Positions 61,304 through 64,000 of a stretch of 64,000 nucleotides of DNA are shown one piece after another (the first letter of the stretch is position 1; each line of letters starts with the position of its first letter). The stretch covers positions 1 through 64,000 of the forward strand of contig NZ_QGTW01000019.1 of the NCBI RefSeq assembly GCF_003182355.1, given 5' to 3'. Below the pieces are notes generated by a model. The model did no database searches. It was not told the DNA's origin and saw only the letters and a list, made by a program, of their open reading frames with translations. The translations under genes were made by a program, and so were the position numbers. The DNA comes from Cytobacillus oceanisediminis (GTDB lineage Bacteria; Bacillota; Bacilli; Bacillales; Cytobacillaceae).

Positions 61304-62569
61304 TCATGCAGAAGTTTTGCGTTCTTCTTCAACAACTGTTCCATCCTCTAAAACAAGCTTGGGAGTACCGTTGTCGATAACTGTTTCTTTTGTGATAATA
61401 CATTTTTTAATATCTTCACGTGAAGGAAGATCAAACATGACATCCAGCATGATTCCTTCAATAATGGAACGGAGTCCGCGTGCCCCTGTCTTTCTTTCAA
61501 TCGCTTTTTTAGCGATCTCTTCAAGAGCGTCTTCTTCAAATTCAAGCTCCACATCATCAAGCTCCAGCATTTTTTGATATTGTTTAACAAGAGCATTTTT
61601 CGGCTTTGTTAAAATCTCAATCAATGCTGCTTCATCAAGCTGTGAAAGGCTTGCAATAACTGGAAGGCGTCCGATGAATTCCGGAATTAAACCAAACTTA
61701 AGCAAGTCTTCTGGAAGTACCTTTGCCAGCAGATCCTTTGGTTCGATTTCTTTTTGTTTTTGATCAGAGCCGAAGCCAATTACTTTCTGGCCAAGACGGC
61801 GTTTAATGATTTGCTCGATGCCATCGAATGCACCACCGCAAATAAATAGGATATTAGTGGTATCGATTTGAATAAATTCCTGATGCGGGTGCTTGCGCCC
61901 GCCTTGAGGCGGTACGCTGGCAACTGTACCTTCCAGGATTTTCAATAAGGCCTGCTGTACACCTTCACCTGAAACATCGCGAGTAATGGAAGGGTTTTCC
62001 GACTTTCGTGCTACTTTATCAATTTCATCGATATAAATAATCCCTTTTTCAGCCTTTTCAACATCATAATCTGCTGCCTGGATCAGCTTTAAGAGAATAT
62101 TTTCAACATCCTCTCCAACATACCCAGCCTCAGTCAATGAAGTTGCATCTGCGATGGCAAACGGAACATTAAGAATACGTGCCAGTGTCTGGGCAAGCAA
62201 TGTCTTACCGCTTCCTGTCGGCCCGATCATGGCAATATTACTTTTTGATAGTTCTACTTCATCAATCTTACTGTTGGAATTGATGCGCTTATAGTGGTTA
62301 TATACCGCGACAGATAAAGATTTCTTGGCCTGATCCTGGCCTATAACATATTCATCAAGAATATCACGGATTTCAGCCGGTTTCGGTACATCCTTGAATT
62401 CAACTTCTTCTTCTGTTCCAAGCTCTTCCTCAACAATTTCTGTACAGAGCTCAATGCATTCATCACATATATAAACCCCTGGTCCGGCAACTAGTTTGCG
62501 AACCTGGTCCTGTGTCTTTCCGCAGAAAGAACATTTTAATTGCCCTTTTTCATCATTAAATTTAAACAA
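61304..62569 (-). CDS. clpX: ClpX, AAA+ unfoldase of ClpXP
   Basis: 421 residues from TTG 62569 (MFKFNDEKGQLKCSFCG), which matches the usual N-terminus and has AAGGGG eight bases upstream; GTG 62578 would add three residues with a badly spaced site. Zinc-binding domain CSFC...CDEC (residues 12-37), Walker A GPTGSGKTLLAQT (about 117), Walker B IIYIDEIDKVARKS, and the C-terminal sensor region. Feeds substrates to ClpP. Confidence 0.96.
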   Translation of the reverse strand: MFKFNDEKGQLKCSFCGKTQDQVRKLVAGPGVYICDECIELCTEIVEEELGTEEEVEFKDVPKPAEIRDILDEYVIGQDQAKKSLSVAVYNHYKRINSNSKIDEVELSKSNIAMIGPTGSGKTLLAQTLARILNVPFAIADATSLTEAGYVGEDVENILLKLIQAADYDVEKAEKGIIYIDEIDKVARKSENPSITRDVSGEGVQQALLKILEGTVASVPPQGGRKHPHQEFIQIDTTNILFICGGAFDGIEQIIKRRLGQKVIGFGSDQKQKEIEPKDLLAKVLPEDLLKFGLIPEFIGRLPVIASLSQLDEAALIEILTKPKNALVKQYQKMLELDDVELEFEEDALEEIAKKAIERKTGARGLRSIIEGIMLDVMFDLPSREDIKKCIITKETVIDNGTPKLVLEDGTVVEEERKTSA

Positions 62570-62671
62570 ATTCTTCACCCCTTGAAAGAAACTTCAAAAC
62601 GATATATTAAGCTTGCGAATCACATGCAAAAAAATCAGAAATTCAGCCATAGAAAGTTGGAAATATTTATA

Positions 62672-62898
62672 AGGCTTCGTTAAATTAGCGTATTGATTTC
62701 CGCTGCAGGCACTCAGCGAACCGCGGGCTACCGGGAGCCTCCTCGGCGCTTTACGCCTGCGGGGTCCCCCTTGGGTACACTTTTCCCGCAGGACTTTGAA
62801 TAAGCTTCCTCGAATCAACAACGCACAAAGAAAATACGTATGCATTTTCGAGAATCTCGTGCCTTCCGCTCCAATCAATACGGTGCTAAAACATAGCC
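62672..62898 (+). repeat. Intergenic repeat family 1, copy G (tig-clpX)
   Basis: Left end AGGCTTCGTTAAATTAGCG, right end TGCTAAAACATAGCC. GCCTGCGGGG and CCCGCAGGAC can pair inside. Lies about 95 bp upstream of clpX. From 62,900 to 63,280 I see no gene; the clpX promoter should lie in this stretch or before the repeat. Confidence 0.87.
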
Positions 62899-63281
62899 AG
62901 TTATTAAAGGTCCTCAAAAGGTCCGGCAGCAGCCTATCTTTAATAATTCACACTTTCTTAAAAATCAAAACCTTCAGCAGTTATGTATTGCATTGTAACA
63001 CATTTTTACAGTGGACAGGAAATGATAACTCTTAGAAACCGAGTAGATTATGTATGTATGCATGTGATGATAATCCGCAAAGAAAAACAGGCTGAATTTA
63101 TATGTACTTCCATAAGCTTAACCAAAAATGGCTAAATTAAGTCGGCCCCTCAGGCCGATAATTAAATTAACTATATATATGTATTTATATTCCTGTCCAT
63201 GTCTAATATGTCGTAAAACTTTTCACTTGGCAAAAGATACAAGGGCACTTTTGTGCTGTTATGTATAGTCTAGATTGTATA

Positions 63282-63312
63282 AAACAAGGCACGATAAACT
63301 CGCGCCTTGTTT
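63282..63312 (-). terminator. Terminator downstream of tig
   Basis: AAACAAGGC and GCCTTGTTT pair with a 13-base loop; TTTTATAC follows on the minus strand. A structured repeat separates it from the tig stop. Confidence 0.75.
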
Positions 63313-63354
63313 CTATTAAAAGGGAAAACGTTTCTGCCTCCGGAGTTAGACTAC

Positions 63355-63535
63355 TGTCTAGCTCCGCCTCCTTGCCCCTCGAGGTCATAAGCCAAATTAC
63401 TACTGAGGTTTAACAACCTCCTCCGTAATTCGTCTTATGCTTGTCGGACTTGCACAGGATGTGCTGACATCGACGTTCGCCACAGGACGTGGCGGCTTTT
63501 AGTCGATGATCATTTGCACCGGCTCCGCTTTTCTT
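63355..63535. repeat. Structured intergenic repeat family 2 (full copy)
   Basis: About 180 bp with three nested stem-loops: CATAAG/CTTATG enclosing AATTAC/GTAATT and GAGGTT/AACCTC; GCACA/TGTGC; and CATCGAC/GTCGATG enclosing CGCCAC/GTGGCG. It starts CTGTCTAGCTCC and ends CCGCTTTTCTTT. A shorter relative lies at 52,722-52,788. The sequence resembles repeats I associate with many Bacillaceae genomes. It lies directly after the tig stop. Confidence 0.75.
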
Positions 63536-63537
63536 TA

Positions 63538-64000
63538 TTATGCAACAGTTTTACTATTTTCTACAAGGAAATCAACTGCTTTTTTAATTTGAAGATCAGC
63601 TTTTAGGCCTTCAAGGCTTCCAAGCGCTTGTTTGATCTGGTCAACAGACATGTTGTACATTTCTGCCATTTTGTTAAGTTCTTCTGTTACTTCTTCGTCC
63701 GCTACTTCAATGTTTTCTGCTTTTGCGATTGCTTCAAGAGTAAGGTTTACGCGTACACGCTTTTCAGCTTCCTCTTTCATTTGTTCGCGCAATGCAGCTT
63801 CATCTTGACCAGAGAACTGGAAGTATAATTCAAGGTTCATGCCTTGCGTTTGAAGGCGCTGTTCGAATTCCTGCATCATGCGGTCAACTTCAGTGTCAAC
63901 CATTGCAGAAGGGATTTCAACTTCCGCATTTGCAGCAGCAGCTTCTACTACAGTGTCACGCACATGATGCTCAGCTTCATGCTTCTTGCTTTCCTCTAAA
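63538..64000 (-). CDS. tig: Trigger factor, C-terminal part (N-terminus beyond window)
   Basis: About 153 C-terminal residues of the ribosome-bound chaperone and prolyl isomerase. The frame is open to the window edge (LEESKKHEAEHHVRDTVV onward). EIPSAMVDTEVDRMMQEFEQRL and FSGQDEAALREQMKEEAEKRV are typical of the substrate-cradling arms. Order tig-clpX as in B. subtilis. Confidence 0.94.
   Translation of the reverse strand, partial: LEESKKHEAEHHVRDTVVEAAAANAEVEIPSAMVDTEVDRMMQEFEQRLQTQGMNLELYFQFSGQDEAALREQMKEEAEKRVRVNLTLEAIAKAENIEVADEEVTEELNKMAEMYNMSVDQIKQALGSLEGLKADLQIKKAVDFLVENSKTVA

Overview
The window is a chromosomal segment from a spore-forming member of the Bacillaceae. It is A+T-rich, with Gram-positive ribosome binding sites, frequent GTG/TTG starts and many sporulation genes (safA, spoVID, ysxE, spoIIB, spoIVFA/FB, spo0B). 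On the minus strand the order tig-clpX-lonB-lonA-engB-hemA/X/C/D/B/L-spoVID-ysxE-valS-folC-[comC]-spoIIB-maf-radC-mreBCD-minCD-spoIVFA/FB-rplU-prp-rpmA-spo0B-obg-pheB-pheA-niaR-nifS-nadB/C/A-safA is the Bacillus subtilis order, so the backbone is conserved. Species cannot be read from the sequence. The intergenic repeat families resemble those I know from Cytobacillus/Mesobacillus-type bacilli, which is a recollection and not a search result.

Layout, left to right. 1-1.4 kb: 3' part of a repetitive safA. 1.6-7.3 kb: NAD synthesis (nadA, nadC, nadB) divergent from nifS-niaR, with a NiaR-type operator between them. 7.6-13 kb: pheA, pheB, obg, spo0B and the L21-Prp-L27 operon with its leader. 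13.2-16.3 kb: rng and spoIVFB/FA. 16.5-22.4 kb: minDC, mreDCB, radC, maf. 22.6-23.7 kb: spoIIB. 23.8-36.3 kb: a 12-gene type IV pilus cluster occupying the place where B. subtilis has only comC. 36.5-38.2 kb: a GAF-GGDEF membrane protein. 38.3-42.8 kb: folC and valS with a T-box. 43-46 kb: ysxE and spoVID. 46.3-52.6 kb: six haem genes. 52.9-56 kb: a LiaI-like membrane protein and an amino-acid ABC importer, an insertion relative to B. subtilis. 56.3-64 kb: engB, lonA, lonB, clpX and the 3' end of tig.

The main accessory system is the pilus cluster. It holds a cytoplasmic engine (PilB, PilT, PilC), an alignment complex (PilM, PilN, PilO), the prepilin peptidase, one major-type pilin, three minor-pilin-like proteins, a VanW-like membrane protein and an uncharacterised acidic membrane protein. 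Three features stand out. The PilO-like protein ends in a LysM domain. PilB starts with two motifs of the c-di-GMP-binding MshEN type, while a diguanylate-cyclase-like gene sits next to the cluster. The largest minor pilin ends in a repetitive, probably beta-solenoid region. Hairpins divide the cluster into an assembly block, a pilin unit and a PilD/M/N/O unit.

The window also carries seven copies of a roughly 160-240 bp intergenic repeat with terminal inverted repeats. Several sit in mRNA leaders or inside operons. There are also one full and one partial copy of a second, strongly structured repeat. No rRNA, tRNA, CRISPR array, transposase gene or prophage was seen.
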